The notes under the pieces: generated by a model
What the model was told of the DNA's origin: nothing
Seen by the model: only the letters and a program-made list of their open reading frames with translations
Databases searched by the model: none
Shown: positions 53,703 to 61,859 of the stretch, one piece after another
How positions within the stretch are numbered: the first letter of the stretch is position 1
Layout: the number at the start of each line of letters is the position of its first letter
NCBI RefSeq assembly: GCF_003315035.1
Contig: NZ_QNRE01000003.1
Span: 372,001 to 436,000, forward strand
Direction of reading: 5' to 3'
Origin: Nocardia puris
Lineage (GTDB): Bacteria; Actinomycetota; Actinomycetes; Mycobacteriales; Mycobacteriaceae
Length of the DNA stretch: 64,000 bases
Program-made: the position numbers and the translations under genes

Positions 53703-55328
53703 ATGACGGTGCGAGGCACGGACGGGCGGGCGATCACCGATCCCGAGAACGCGCACAGCCTCACCCACGCCGAGATCAAGGCCGCGGCCGACGGTATGGA
53801 CCCCGGTGCGGCCGGTGCCGCGAGCCGAGCGTGGGCGGCACTGGCGGCCACGGTCGCGGGGGCGGGCGAGGAGTTCGGCGCGGCGGCGGCGCAGGCGATG
53901 GAACAGGGCTGGGAAGGCGAGGCGGCGGAGTCGGCCGCGCGGCACGTGCGCGAGTTCGTCGCGGGACTGGGAGACCTGGGCGCGGCGTTGGGGGCGCAGA
54001 GCGAGCCGATCGTCGCGGCGGGGGAAGCGGCTGCGCGGTTCAAGGCCGCCATTCCCGAACCGGGCGGGTCGGAAACTGCAGCGGGGGAACGTAATTCGGC
54101 GGAGGAACAGGCGCGCGACGATATGCACGCGCTGTATATCGAGCCGTTTCTGCGCGTCGCGGGGAGTCTGCCGACCTTGCCGGAGCCGTTCGCGTCTTCG
54201 TCGGGGGCGGGTGGTGGTTGGGGTCCGCTGCTCGGGGTGTGGAGCGGCGGATCCGGCGATCCGGGGGGCGAGGAGGGCTGGGGTACGGACGCCGGTCGCG
54301 AACCGGACAGCGGCGCGGATCAGGGAGCTGATGCCGGTCACGGAACCGGTGCGGGTCACGGAACTGATGCGGGCGAAGGAACCGGTACGGGTGCAGGCAC
54401 CGATGCCGATCAGGGAATCGACGCGGATCAGGGTGCGAACTCGGAGGTGGATACGAATCCCGCCGGGGACGACGGTGACGGCGCAGGCGGGAATCGACCC
54501 GAAAATTCCACGCAAGGCTCGCAGGACTCCTTGCTGGGCGGCGACCAGCCCGGCGAACAGGGCCGGCCCGACGATCAATCCGAGGCCCAGGGCGATCCCG
54601 CCAACCAGTCGGGCGACGACCAGGCCGAGCCGGGTGCGACCCCCGAGAGCGAGTCGCCGGACCAGAACCCGGAGGATCCGGCCGCACAGGAGAATCCGAG
54701 CGGTACGGACCCCGTGACAGATCCGGACCACGCCACGGATGATCGATCGTCGGACGGTGCCCCGCGACCCGGTGGCGGCGAGACGAACTCCGGTGACCAA
54801 CCGGGTAACAACCACCCGGCCCCGGGCACGTCCACACCGAACGACACCACCCCGTCGAACTCGGTTACCGCGCAGTCGCTTTCACAGCCACCCGCACACC
54901 AACCGCAGGGATACCAGCCCGGCCCAGCACCCACGTCACCCATCGGCACCACCCCCATCGCAAGCCCCACACCAACGCCCGCACCCGCATACACAGGCCA
55001 ACCCGCACCGCCAGGCTTCTCCCCCACACCGGAAACCCCTTCCCGCCCAGGCATTCCGACGGGCAGCACCGGTCTCCCCACTCCCCCACCCGCGCCGGGC
55101 TCGTCGGTCGCCGCCACACCCACGACTCCCCAGCCACAGCCCGGCCAACCCCGACCTTCTCTTCCCGGCGCACCGGGTTACGCCGGTGCGTTCGCCGCCG
55201 CACCCCGGGCGCGAAAGGAGGAGGACGGCGAACACGACACGGCCCGGTACCTCCGCTCCGAAGAGCACGGTCGAGAACTGATCGGCGAGATCCCCAAGAC
55301 GGTGCCGCCCGCCCTGGGGGCCGACTGA
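53703..55328 (+). CDS. ESX-type secreted protein: WXG/PPE-like head, long disordered tail
   Basis: The 541-residue protein starts with an Ala-rich helical hairpin (about residues 20-120) carrying a W-E-G turn (MEQGWEGEAAESAARHVREF), the layout of WXG100/PPE proteins of type VII secretion. The middle is very rich in Gly, Asp, Pro, Ser, Gln with irregular repeats (GTDAGxGTG, TDADQGIDADQG). The C terminus has YLRSEEHGRELIGEIPKTVP, a motif of actinobacterial ESX-associated proteins. It is translationally coupled to the EspG-like gene, which probably chaperones it. No ESX core genes are in the window. Confidence 0.8.
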   Translation: MTVRGTDGRAITDPENAHSLTHAEIKAAADGMDPGAAGAASRAWAALAATVAGAGEEFGAAAAQAMEQGWEGEAAESAARHVREFVAGLGDLGAALGAQSEPIVAAGEAAARFKAAIPEPGGSETAAGERNSAEEQARDDMHALYIEPFLRVAGSLPTLPEPFASSSGAGGGWGPLLGVWSGGSGDPGGEEGWGTDAGREPDSGADQGADAGHGTGAGHGTDAGEGTGTGAGTDADQGIDADQGANSEVDTNPAGDDGDGAGGNRPENSTQGSQDSLLGGDQPGEQGRPDDQSEAQGDPANQSGDDQAEPGATPESESPDQNPEDPAAQENPSGTDPVTDPDHATDDRSSDGAPRPGGGETNSGDQPGNNHPAPGTSTPNDTTPSNSVTAQSLSQPPAHQPQGYQPGPAPTSPIGTTPIASPTPTPAPAYTGQPAPPGFSPTPETPSRPGIPTGSTGLPTPPPAPGSSVAATPTTPQPQPGQPRPSLPGAPGYAGAFAAAPRARKEEDGEHDTARYLRSEEHGRELIGEIPKTVPPALGAD

Positions 55329-56047
55329 TGAGCCGCTGGACGTTCTCGTCCGAGCAATTCGCGGCGCTGTGGTTCGGCACCGGACTGGATCGGATGCCGT
55401 TCCCGTTCCGCTTCACCAGCCGCTACCCCGGTCTGCGCGAATACCGCGACTACCAAAGGGATTTCCGCGCCGAACTGGAGGACGAGGAGCACACGCCGCT
55501 GCACCGCTGCCTGCACGTGCTGGCCCACCCCGACTGGCGCGTCGAACTCCTTGGCATCGACAACCGCAAGGGCGGGATCGAGATGCGCGGTATCGGCTGC
55601 GGGAACCGCGCGGGTGCGGGCGTGGTCGCATTCCAGAACCCGGCGCCCGATGGCGGGAAGATCCAAGTGCGTCGCTGTCGCGTCGACCAGCTCGCTACCG
55701 AACTCGTGCGGCTGCTGCCCGATCCGCCGCCGGGCACCGTCGCCGAACGCGGCTACCTACTCGACGACATCGCAGGCGACCGCGCCGCCGACAACGACAC
55801 CAGGGAGCGCTACCACCGCTTCTGGCGCCAGAAATACACCACCCGCGGCGCCGCCACCGTCCTGCTCGGCCCCCGCAATGCCACCCCACAACGCACGGGC
55901 CGCATCCGCTGGATCGACACCCCCGACGGCCGCTACTGCGAAGTCCCCGCCAACCGCTCCCTCATGATCCGCCCCGCCCGCAGCACCGACATCATCCGCT
56001 ACCTGGACGAGTCCATAGTCCGCACCCGCGCCCGCCTCGACCGATGA
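55328..56047 (+). CDS. EspG-family ESX chaperone-like protein
   Basis: The 239-residue protein fits the EspG family (ESX secretion-associated): FSSEQFAALWFGTGLDRMPF, FPFRFTSRYPGLREYRDYQR, then WRVELLGIDNRKGGIEMRGI and a C-terminal TGRIRWIDTPDGRYCEVP region. EspG proteins bind PPE-type substrates and hand them to the ESX machinery. Its ATG overlaps the upstream stop (TGATG), pairing it with the WXG/PPE-like protein. Confidence 0.85.
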   Translation: MSRWTFSSEQFAALWFGTGLDRMPFPFRFTSRYPGLREYRDYQRDFRAELEDEEHTPLHRCLHVLAHPDWRVELLGIDNRKGGIEMRGIGCGNRAGAGVVAFQNPAPDGGKIQVRRCRVDQLATELVRLLPDPPPGTVAERGYLLDDIAGDRAADNDTRERYHRFWRQKYTTRGAATVLLGPRNATPQRTGRIRWIDTPDGRYCEVPANRSLMIRPARSTDIIRYLDESIVRTRARLDR

Positions 56048-56343
56048 GCGGACGCCCCGCTCGGGACAGCGATGCTCGTAACTTGCACAATCACCTGAGG
56101 GGTTCCCTGCCTGTCACTCGAATCGGTCCGGACGACGACGCCCTCGACAGGGCGACGCGTTCGATGGGAGCCACTACCGACGACGCCGTCAGCGCCGCAC
56201 GCGGCGGCCTCCAGCGCGCGACGCGTGAACGCGGCGCGACGGCGGCGCGCACGCGGACAGCGTGGCGATTTCGAGCAGACGGCGACCGCGCACACTGCCG
56301 CGAAAGCCGCGCGGAAGAAGGTCTTCGAGCAGTGATCACCTGA
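56044..56343 (+). CDS. Doubtful small ORF after the EspG gene
   Basis: An ATG overlapping the EspG stop (ATGA) opens a 99-residue frame with RATRSMGATTDDAVSAARGG and a basic tail. No domain is recognised, and codon quality drops from about 56200 onwards. The overlap is typical of a real third gene, yet the sequence looks degraded; it may be a remnant. Confidence 0.35.
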   Translation: MSGRPARDSDARNLHNHLRGSLPVTRIGPDDDALDRATRSMGATTDDAVSAARGGLQRATRERGATAARTRTAWRFRADGDRAHCRESRAEEGLRAVIT

Positions 56344-56353
56344 CGGCCAGCCC

Positions 56354-56401
56354 TTGAATTGGTCAGCTTATCTGACTATATTGATCAGATAAGCTGACCA
56401 A
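56354..56401. promoter_or_regulatory. Promoter inside a 17-bp perfect inverted repeat
   Basis: TTGGTCAGCTTATCTGA (56359-56375) is perfectly repeated in inverse at 56385-56401, with nine bases between. TTGAAT (56354-56359) and TATATT (56377-56382) are 17 bases apart and read as -35 and -10 elements, so the -10 lies in the centre of the repeat. Each arm is itself TCAG-n5-CTGA. The next gene starts at 56421; a dimeric repressor would block it tightly. The repressor is not identified. Confidence 0.85.
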
Positions 56402-56420
56402 CTCCCGAAGGGGTGACCCC

Positions 56421-57053
56421 ATGGTGCACCGTGTGGAGCTGTTCGTCGATCCGGCGTGCCCGTACACCTGGATCGCGTACCGGTGGCTCAGCGAGGAAGT
56501 GCATCAGCGCAGGCCGATCGCGCTGCGCTTGCGCCTGATGAGCCTTCACCTGCTCAACACCGCCCCCGCACCCGACTACCGCGCGCAGCTAGCGGTCGCC
56601 GACCGGCTCACCCATCTCGCCGCCGGGATACGCGCCGCGCACGGGGAGGCCACGTTCACCCGGTTCTACCGCGAGTTCGGGCGCACATTCTTCACGCCCG
56701 CCCACACCGACATCGTCATCGCCGCCCGAGAAGATCAGCGGCCGTGGGCGACTCAGCTCACCACTGCCGTGGACGCCGCTCTCCACACCATCGGCCTCGA
56801 GCCACCGGCCGACATCACCGCCGCCGACGCCACCCTGCGCGCGGAGCACGCCGAGGCCATCGCGGCCGTCGGCACCGACGTCGGCACACCCGTCCTCCGC
56901 ATCGACGGCGCGGCCTGCTTCGGCCCGGTGCTCAGCGCCGTCCCGCGCGGACGCGACGCCCTCGACCTCTTCGACGGCGTCCGCCTGCTCACCGCCCACC
57001 GGCACTTCTTCGAACTCAAACGAACCCGCCTGCGCGAGTTGAGTTTCCACTGA
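56421..57053 (+). CDS. DsbA-like oxidoreductase, Rv2466c (mycothiol-dependent nitroreductase) type
   Basis: The 210-residue protein has a thioredoxin fold with a long helical insertion. The N-terminal motif is VDPACPYTWIAYRW, where Cys-Pro-Tyr-Thr stands at the active-site position, and GTPVLRIDGAACFGPVL holds the cis-proline near the C terminus. It resembles Rv2466c of M. tuberculosis, which uses mycothiol and is induced by oxidative stress and activates nitro-prodrugs. Here only one active-site cysteine is present in the motif. It is expressed from the operator-controlled promoter at 56354-56401. Confidence 0.8.
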   Translation: MVHRVELFVDPACPYTWIAYRWLSEEVHQRRPIALRLRLMSLHLLNTAPAPDYRAQLAVADRLTHLAAGIRAAHGEATFTRFYREFGRTFFTPAHTDIVIAAREDQRPWATQLTTAVDAALHTIGLEPPADITAADATLRAEHAEAIAAVGTDVGTPVLRIDGAACFGPVLSAVPRGRDALDLFDGVRLLTAHRHFFELKRTRLRELSFH

Positions 57054-57171
57054 AACGCCGAGCGGCACCACCCACTTGTCGTCGGTTACAGCGAATCTCG
57101 GCATCCACTGAACGCCGACCGCCACCCACGTGAGCTACCGCGGAACTCGACCTCCACGGAAAACGCCGAGC
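57046..57171. repeat. Three imperfect copies of a 3'-end element
   Basis: TCCACTGAAACGCCGAGCG (57046-57064) recurs with changes at 57104 (TCCACTGAACGCCGACCG) and 57153 (TCCACGGAAAACGCCGAGCG). The first copy includes the stop of the DsbA-like gene, and the last merges into the hairpin before glyA. They look like small tandem duplications. Confidence 0.45.
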
Positions 57172-57201
57172 GCCCCCGCACCAACGGCACGGGAGCGCTC
57201 G
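57167..57201. terminator. Terminator hairpin between DsbA-like gene and glyA
   Basis: CGAGCGCCCCCG (57167-57178) and CGGGAGCGCTCG (57190-57201) form a 12-bp stem with one mismatch. It lies 13 bases from the glyA stop and serves the convergent pair. Confidence 0.7.
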
Positions 57202-57213
57202 ACGAAAACGGGC

Positions 57214-58509
57214 TCAGCCCAGCAGGTTCCAGTCTTCCAGACCCTGGTACAGCGGCACGCTCTGCGCGAGTTCGGTGACGCGGCCGCGCAGCGTCTCCAC
57301 ATCGGAACCGCCGGCGAGCGCGGTGGCGATGATGTCAGCGACCTCGGTGAACTCGGCGTCGCCGAAACCGCGGGTGGCCAGCGCGGCGGTGCCGATGCGC
57401 AGGCCGGAGGTGACCATCGGCGGGCGCGGGTCGAACGGAACGGCGTTGCGGTTCACCGTGATACCGATCTCGTGCAGCAGATCCTCGCCCTGCTGGCCGT
57501 CGAGCTGCGAGTTGCGCAGATCCACCAGCACCAGGTGCACATCGGTGCCGCCGGTCAGCACGCTGACCCCCTTGCCCGCCACATCGGCGCCGGTGAGGCG
57601 CTCGGCCAGGATCTTCGCGCCCGAGAGCGTGCGCTCCTGACGGTCACGGAACTCCGGGGTACCCGCGATCTTGAACGCCACGGCCTTCGCGGCGATCGCG
57701 TGCATGAGCGGACCGCCCTGCTGGCCGGGGAACACGGCGCTGTTGAGCTTCTTGGCCCACTCCTGCTTGGCCAGGATCAGGCCGGAGCGCGGGCCGCCCA
57801 GGGTCTTGTGCACGGTGGAGGAGACCACGTCGGCGTAGGGCACCGGCGAGGGGTGCAGCCCGGCGGCCACCAGGCCGGCGAAGTGCGCCATATCGACCCA
57901 CAGGTAGGCGCCGACCTCGTCGGCGATCTCGCGGAACGCGGCAAAATCCTGGTGGCGCGGGTAGGCCGACCAGCCCGCGACGATCACGCGCGGCTGCGCC
58001 TCCCGCGCGATCTTGCGGACCTCGTCCATGTCGATCCGGTGGTCTTCTTTGCTCACCCCGTAGGAGTGGACCTCGTAGAGCTTGCCCGAGAAGTTCAGGC
58101 GCATGCCGTGGGTCAGGTGACCGCCGTGCGCGAGGTCGAGGCCGAGCAGCTTCTCGCCGGGGTTCATCAGCGCCATCAGCACCGCGGCGTTGGCCTGCGC
58201 GCCGGAATGCGGCTGCACGTTGGCGAATTCGGCGCCGAAGAGTTCCTTGGCGCGGTCGCGGGCGAGCGTCTCGACGACGTCGACGTGCTCGCAGCCGCCG
58301 TAGTAGCGGCGGCCGGGGTAGCCCTCGGCGTACTTGTTGGTGAGCACGCTGCCCTGGGCCTGGAGCACCGCGCGGGGCACGAAGTTCTCCGAGGCGATCA
58401 TCTCGAGGGTGTCGCGCTCCCTGGCGAGCTCGCCTGCCATCGCGGCAGCCAGCTCGGGATCGAGCTCACCGAGGGACTGGGAATTGACAGAGGCGGTCGT
58501 CTGCGTCAC
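57214..58509 (-). CDS. glyA: Serine hydroxymethyltransferase
   Basis: The 431-residue PLP enzyme converts serine and tetrahydrofolate to glycine and methylene-tetrahydrofolate. Signatures are [46 protein letters not shown] and the PLP lysine in [14 protein letters not shown]. Length and sequence are normal. It is one of the genes in common with the M. tuberculosis order (Rv1093). It is divergent from nothing conserved here; a TetR gene lies upstream on the same strand about 80 bases away. Confidence 0.97.
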   Translation of the reverse strand: MTQTTASVNSQSLGELDPELAAAMAGELARERDTLEMIASENFVPRAVLQAQGSVLTNKYAEGYPGRRYYGGCEHVDVVETLARDRAKELFGAEFANVQPHSGAQANAAVLMALMNPGEKLLGLDLAHGGHLTHGMRLNFSGKLYEVHSYGVSKEDHRIDMDEVRKIAREAQPRVIVAGWSAYPRHQDFAAFREIADEVGAYLWVDMAHFAGLVAAGLHPSPVPYADVVSSTVHKTLGGPRSGLILAKQEWAKKLNSAVFPGQQGGPLMHAIAAKAVAFKIAGTPEFRDRQERTLSGAKILAERLTGADVAGKGVSVLTGGTDVHLVLVDLRNSQLDGQQGEDLLHEIGITVNRNAVPFDPRPPMVTSGLRIGTAALATRGFGDAEFTEVADIIATALAGGSDVETLRGRVTELAQSVPLYQGLEDWNLLG

Positions 58510-58592
58510 CGGCCCAGTCTATGGGGCCGCGTCGGCGCAGATCACGCGGGGTTCGACCGGTGACCGCGGGGTGATATGGCACACATCCGGCC

Positions 58593-59162
58593 TCAGGTCC
58601 GCGGCGGTCCGGCGTCGAGCAGCAGCGCGAGGTTGGCCGCCACGTCGTCGAGCGGGCGGGTCGTCTTGCCCGCGCGGGACTGCACGATGGCGCCCTCGAT
58701 CGCGCTGATGACGAAGCTCGCCAGCGAGCGCGACCGTTCGGCGCCCACCCCGTGCTCGGCGAGAGCGGCGGCGAGCAGTTCGGTCCAGTCGCCGAAGACC
58801 TCGCCCGCAGCCGATTGCGCGCGCGGCTCCGATTCGGCCAGCGCCGCGCCCACCACCGGACAGCCCGCGGTGAAATCGCTGGTCTCCAGGGTCTGCTTCC
58901 ACCAGTCGACGAGCGTCGCCAGCCAGTCGGCCGGCGCACCCTGCGCGGTGACGCCGGTGAGCAACGCCGACATCCGCCGCCCCGCCGCCTTGGTCGCCGC
59001 CTCGACCAGTTCGCCCTTGCCGGACGGGAAGTGCTGGTAGAGCGAATTGCGCGAGGTGTTGCTGCGTTCGAGCAGGGCGGCCAGTCCGGCGCCGTGCACC
59101 CCGTGTTCGCGCACCAGCTCGATGGCGCCCTCGATCAGCCGGTCGCGCGGCCCCATACCCAT
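58593..59162 (-). CDS. TetR-family regulator
   Basis: The 189-residue protein has a TetR HTH (GAGLAALLERSNTSRNSLYQ, HFPSGKGELV) and a C-terminal domain of the AcrR/LmrA-YxaF-like kind (DFTAGCPVVGAALAESEPRA). The ATG at 59162 has GGAAGGAG six bases upstream. It diverges from a thioesterase/DDN operon, with two GGACCGATCGGTCC-type operators between, so it likely represses both directions. Confidence 0.9.
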   Translation of the reverse strand: MGMGPRDRLIEGAIELVREHGVHGAGLAALLERSNTSRNSLYQHFPSGKGELVEAATKAAGRRMSALLTGVTAQGAPADWLATLVDWWKQTLETSDFTAGCPVVGAALAESEPRAQSAAGEVFGDWTELLAAALAEHGVGAERSRSLASFVISAIEGAIVQSRAGKTTRPLDDVAANLALLLDAGPPRT

Positions 59163-59183
59163 GCGTCGCTCCTTCCGCTTGCG

Positions 59184-59236
59184 TGGACCGATCGGTCCAT
59201 GTTGCAATCATGACAGATGTGGACCGATCGGTTCAC
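59184..59236. promoter_or_regulatory. Two TetR operators in the divergent promoter
   Basis: TGGACCGATCGGTCCA (59184-59199) is a perfect 16-base palindrome; TGGACCGATCGGTTCA (59220-59235) repeats it with one mismatch. Their centres are 36 bases apart, near the two starts. This GACCGATCGGTC core is typical of TetR binding sites. Confidence 0.85.
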
Positions 59237-59255
59237 CGAAAGGACGGAATCACCC

Positions 59256-59708
59256 ATGAGTACCGCCGCCCCGATCGATCCGGCCCAGCTCTCCGGGCTC
59301 GAATTGCTGCGCACCGCGCTGGCGCTGGAGGACCGCCCGCCCGTCATCGGCGATCTGCTCGGCTTCGAGGTCGAGGAGATCGAGCACGGCCGCGTGACGT
59401 TCGCGCTGCACACCCGGCCCGAGTTCGCCAACCCGCTGGGCACCACGCACGGCGGCATCTGCGCCACGCTGCTCGACTCGGTGATGGGCTGCGCCGTGCA
59501 CACCACGCTGGAGGCCGGCGTCGGCTACAGCACGCTCGAACTCAAGATCAACTACATCCGCGCCGTCCCCACCGACGGGCGCAAGCTCACCGCCACCGGC
59601 ACCACCATCCACGTGGGCCGCACCACCGCCACCGCCGAGGGCCGCGCCCTGGATGCCGAGGGCCGGCTCGTCGCGCACGCCACCACCACCTGCGTCATCT
59701 TCCGCTGA
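59256..59708 (+). CDS. PaaI-family hotdog-fold thioesterase
   Basis: The 150-residue protein has the PaaI hotdog signature: PEFANPLGTTHGGICATLLD (HGG motif and the catalytic Asp on the following helix), then INYIRAVPTDGRKLTATGTT and ARALDAEGRLVAHATTTCVI-like ending. It probably hydrolyses an acyl-CoA. The ATG at 59256 was chosen; an upstream frame to 59217 overlaps the operators. It is the first gene of a TetR-controlled operon with the DDN gene. Confidence 0.88.
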   Translation: MSTAAPIDPAQLSGLELLRTALALEDRPPVIGDLLGFEVEEIEHGRVTFALHTRPEFANPLGTTHGGICATLLDSVMGCAVHTTLEAGVGYSTLELKINYIRAVPTDGRKLTATGTTIHVGRTTATAEGRALDAEGRLVAHATTTCVIFR

Positions 59709-59719
59709 AGGAGCCCACC

Positions 59720-60157
59720 GTGCCGACCTCGACGAGTCTGCGAAAGTTCAAGCGGGAGCGGTTCATCGGCCGCTACCTCGCCAATCCGGCGGTCGCCGCG
59801 CTCGACCGCGTCGGTATCCGGTCCAAGCTGGTGTCCGAACTCGAGACGACCGGCGCGAAGACCGGACTGCCGCGCCGGGTGCCGGTGACCGCGACCTTCG
59901 ACGACGACGGCGCCTGGGTCATCTGCCAGCACGGGCAGCGGGCGGGCTGGGCGCGCAATATCGCCGCCGACCCGCAGGTGCGCATCCGCCGCGGCGACCG
60001 CTGGTACACCGGCACCGCCGAATTCGTCCCGGACGACGACGTGGTGGCGCGGGCGCGGACCTTCGCCGACGGGCGGATCATGCGGTCGGCCGTCGCGTGG
60101 ACGGTGCGGGCGCTGGAGACCGACCCGGTCTCGGTGCGCATCACCTTCACGTCCTGA
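59720..60157 (+). CDS. DDN-type F420-dependent nitroreductase-family protein
   Basis: The 145-residue protein belongs to the deazaflavin (F420)-dependent nitroreductase (DDN) split-barrel family. KFKRERFIGRYLANPAVAAL precedes the conserved ELETTGAKTGLPRRVPVT, and DGAWVICQHGQRAGWARNIA with PQVRIRRGDRWY follow. F420 is typical of actinobacteria. The GTG at 59720 comes 11 bases after the thioesterase stop, with GGAG before it; the two are cotranscribed. Confidence 0.9.
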   Translation: MPTSTSLRKFKRERFIGRYLANPAVAALDRVGIRSKLVSELETTGAKTGLPRRVPVTATFDDDGAWVICQHGQRAGWARNIAADPQVRIRRGDRWYTGTAEFVPDDDVVARARTFADGRIMRSAVAWTVRALETDPVSVRITFTS

Positions 60158-60231
60158 CCGGGGTCCGGCGATCACCCGTAGGCATCGCCCGGACCGAGCG
60201 AACCGCCCTGAGCTGGGAATACGTCTGTCGA

Positions 60232-60245
60232 CCCGAATATTCGGG
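60232..60245. promoter_or_regulatory. Palindrome upstream of the short peptide gene
   Basis: CCCGAATATTCGGG (60232-60245) is a perfect 14-base palindrome, AT-rich at its centre, about 85 bases before the peptide gene at 60331. It could be an operator. No -35/-10 pair is convincing. Confidence 0.45.
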
Positions 60246-60330
60246 GCAGGACAACGGGTAACGAGAGGCCCGGCGCGGACCGGTCTACCGGGTGTACGTC
60301 ATGCCCGACCATCCGAAGGAAGTGTCACCC

Positions 60331-60441
60331 ATGCTGCACCCGGTCTCCGTGCCCAACAACCCGATCGAAGCGCTGCTGCGCACCATCTCCTGGCTGATCT
60401 GTTCGATCTCGTCCGGCCAGGGCTGCGCGATCATCCAGTGA
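60331..60441 (+). CDS. 36-residue peptide with Ser/Cys-rich C terminus
   Basis: An ATG at 60331 follows a strong ribosome binding site (GAAGGAAG at 60315-60322, 8 bases away). The frame codes 36 residues: MLHPVSVPNNPIEALLRTIS and WLICSISSGQGCAIIQ. Nearly all codons end in G or C, as in real genes of this genome. The tail has the spacing S-x-x-S-x-x-x-C (SISSGQGC), as in labionin-type class III lanthipeptide cores, and a hydrophobic CAIIQ end. An in-frame ATG at 60301 lacks an SD site. No modifying enzyme is encoded next to it, so a RiPP role is speculative. A small membrane-active or signalling peptide is the alternative. Confidence 0.6.
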   Translation: MLHPVSVPNNPIEALLRTISWLICSISSGQGCAIIQ

Positions 60442-60453
60442 CGGCGCGGCCGC

Positions 60454-61650
60454 TCACATCCGGCGCACGGCGGCGGGTGTGAGCGGCTCGTCCAGCAGCC
60501 GCCGGAAGCGCTCGGCCCGGTCGTCGGCGTCGGCCGCGCGATCCAGCCACCCGCCGAGCAACCGATACCCTTCCACGTAGGTGCTGATGTAGGCCCGCCA
60601 CAGCGGCGAGGAGAGGAACCGCAGCGATTGGCGCGCCCGCTCCGGCGGCAACAGATTCCACCGCTGGAGGAACTCCGCCACCTCGGTCTCGTCGAGGCGG
60701 CGGTCGTGCAGGAGCAGCGCCGCGTCCTGCCGCACACCGAGCAGTTGCGCCGACGCCTCGGCCAGCCGCTCGGCGCGTTCCCCGTCGAAACGCAAGCCGA
60801 GATCCGCGTAGATCTCCTGCGCCCACTTACCCCAGCCGGGGCCGACGATCGACCGCAGGGCCAGATCGGCCAGACCCTCCGCCATCAGGCACTGCGGCGT
60901 GTTCACCAGGAACAGCGTCTGTTCCGCCTGTCCCGCCGCCACCAACCCGGCCTCCTTGCGGCAGTGCTCGGTGTGGTGGCCCGGATAGGACTCGTGCGCG
61001 ATCAGATGCGGCAGGTTCGCCATGTGCTGCTTCAGGTCCGAGTTGATCGCGACCGTCGACCGGTAATCGCCCAGGTAGTAGTTGAATCCGGACCACGGCT
61101 TGTCGCCGACCACCTCGTAGGCGACGTGTTCGTGGTCGGGCAGCGGATAGCGGGCGCGGACCAGTTCGCGCAGCGCGCCGGAGAACGCCTCCACGCAGTC
61201 GCGCAGCCGCTCCGGCGGGATCTCGTCGGCCTTGCGGTGCGCGGCGACGCGTTCGGCCAGCGTGCCGTCGCCGGCCAGCACCTCGTCCATGCGACGGTGC
61301 GCCTCGCGGTAGTCGGCCTCGTCGCCGGGCGCGATGTCGACGTCGAAGTAGGAGCGGACCTCCTCGACGAACGGGATGTCCTCGCCGGCGAACTTGCGCG
61401 CGGAGGTCTCCAGCGCGCGCAGGTGCGCGTCCAGGAATTCGGTGCGCTCCGGGACCAGGCCCGCGTCGGGCAGCGCCGAGCGCAGATCGGCGGCCTTGCG
61501 GGCCAGCTCGCGCGGCTGCGGCGCGGGTGCGTTCTCGCTGTCCCTGCGCAATTGGGGATCGCCGGTGTAGGCGTCCACGAAACCGGATTCGAGGCGATCG
61601 AAGGCTAGACCGAGCCGCAGGTACTCGGTGACGAGCGGATGCGCTTCCAT
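60454..61650 (-). CDS. DUF885-family metal-peptidase-like protein
   Basis: The 398-residue protein has the DUF885 motif LIAHESYPGHHTEHCRKEAG (His-Glu-x4-Gly-His-His), a putative zinc-binding site, and PQCLMAEGLADLA with a glutamate that may be the third ligand. Typical DUF885 proteins are larger and often secreted; this one has no signal peptide and seems cytoplasmic. A peptidase role is inferred. It is convergent with the short peptide gene; their stops are about 12 bases apart. Confidence 0.85.
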   Translation of the reverse strand: MEAHPLVTEYLRLGLAFDRLESGFVDAYTGDPQLRRDSENAPAPQPRELARKAADLRSALPDAGLVPERTEFLDAHLRALETSARKFAGEDIPFVEEVRSYFDVDIAPGDEADYREAHRRMDEVLAGDGTLAERVAAHRKADEIPPERLRDCVEAFSGALRELVRARYPLPDHEHVAYEVVGDKPWSGFNYYLGDYRSTVAINSDLKQHMANLPHLIAHESYPGHHTEHCRKEAGLVAAGQAEQTLFLVNTPQCLMAEGLADLALRSIVGPGWGKWAQEIYADLGLRFDGERAERLAEASAQLLGVRQDAALLLHDRRLDETEVAEFLQRWNLLPPERARQSLRFLSSPLWRAYISTYVEGYRLLGGWLDRAADADDRAERFRRLLDEPLTPAAVRRM

Positions 61651-61859
61651 ACCGGCCGACCCTAGCGCGCACGCGCGCGCGTGTTAGGCGCTGTGATGAT
61701 CACCGCACGTCCGGGCGGTTACCAACCGGTAGCGGGACCCCCCGTTTCACCCCGCGCCGGTACCGGGGGAACAATTCGTCCATGCGGCAAGAGCTGGACC
61801 GAATCTCACCGGGGGGACCCGACAGGAGTGCGTGTTTGCCGAAACGGAGCGTCGGGTAA

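Noticed and set aside
54250..54500. Possible CRISPR-like or tandem DNA repeats inside the ESX-type gene
   Set aside because: The similarity reflects a low-complexity Gly/Thr/Asp coding region; spacing is irregular and the frame is intact.
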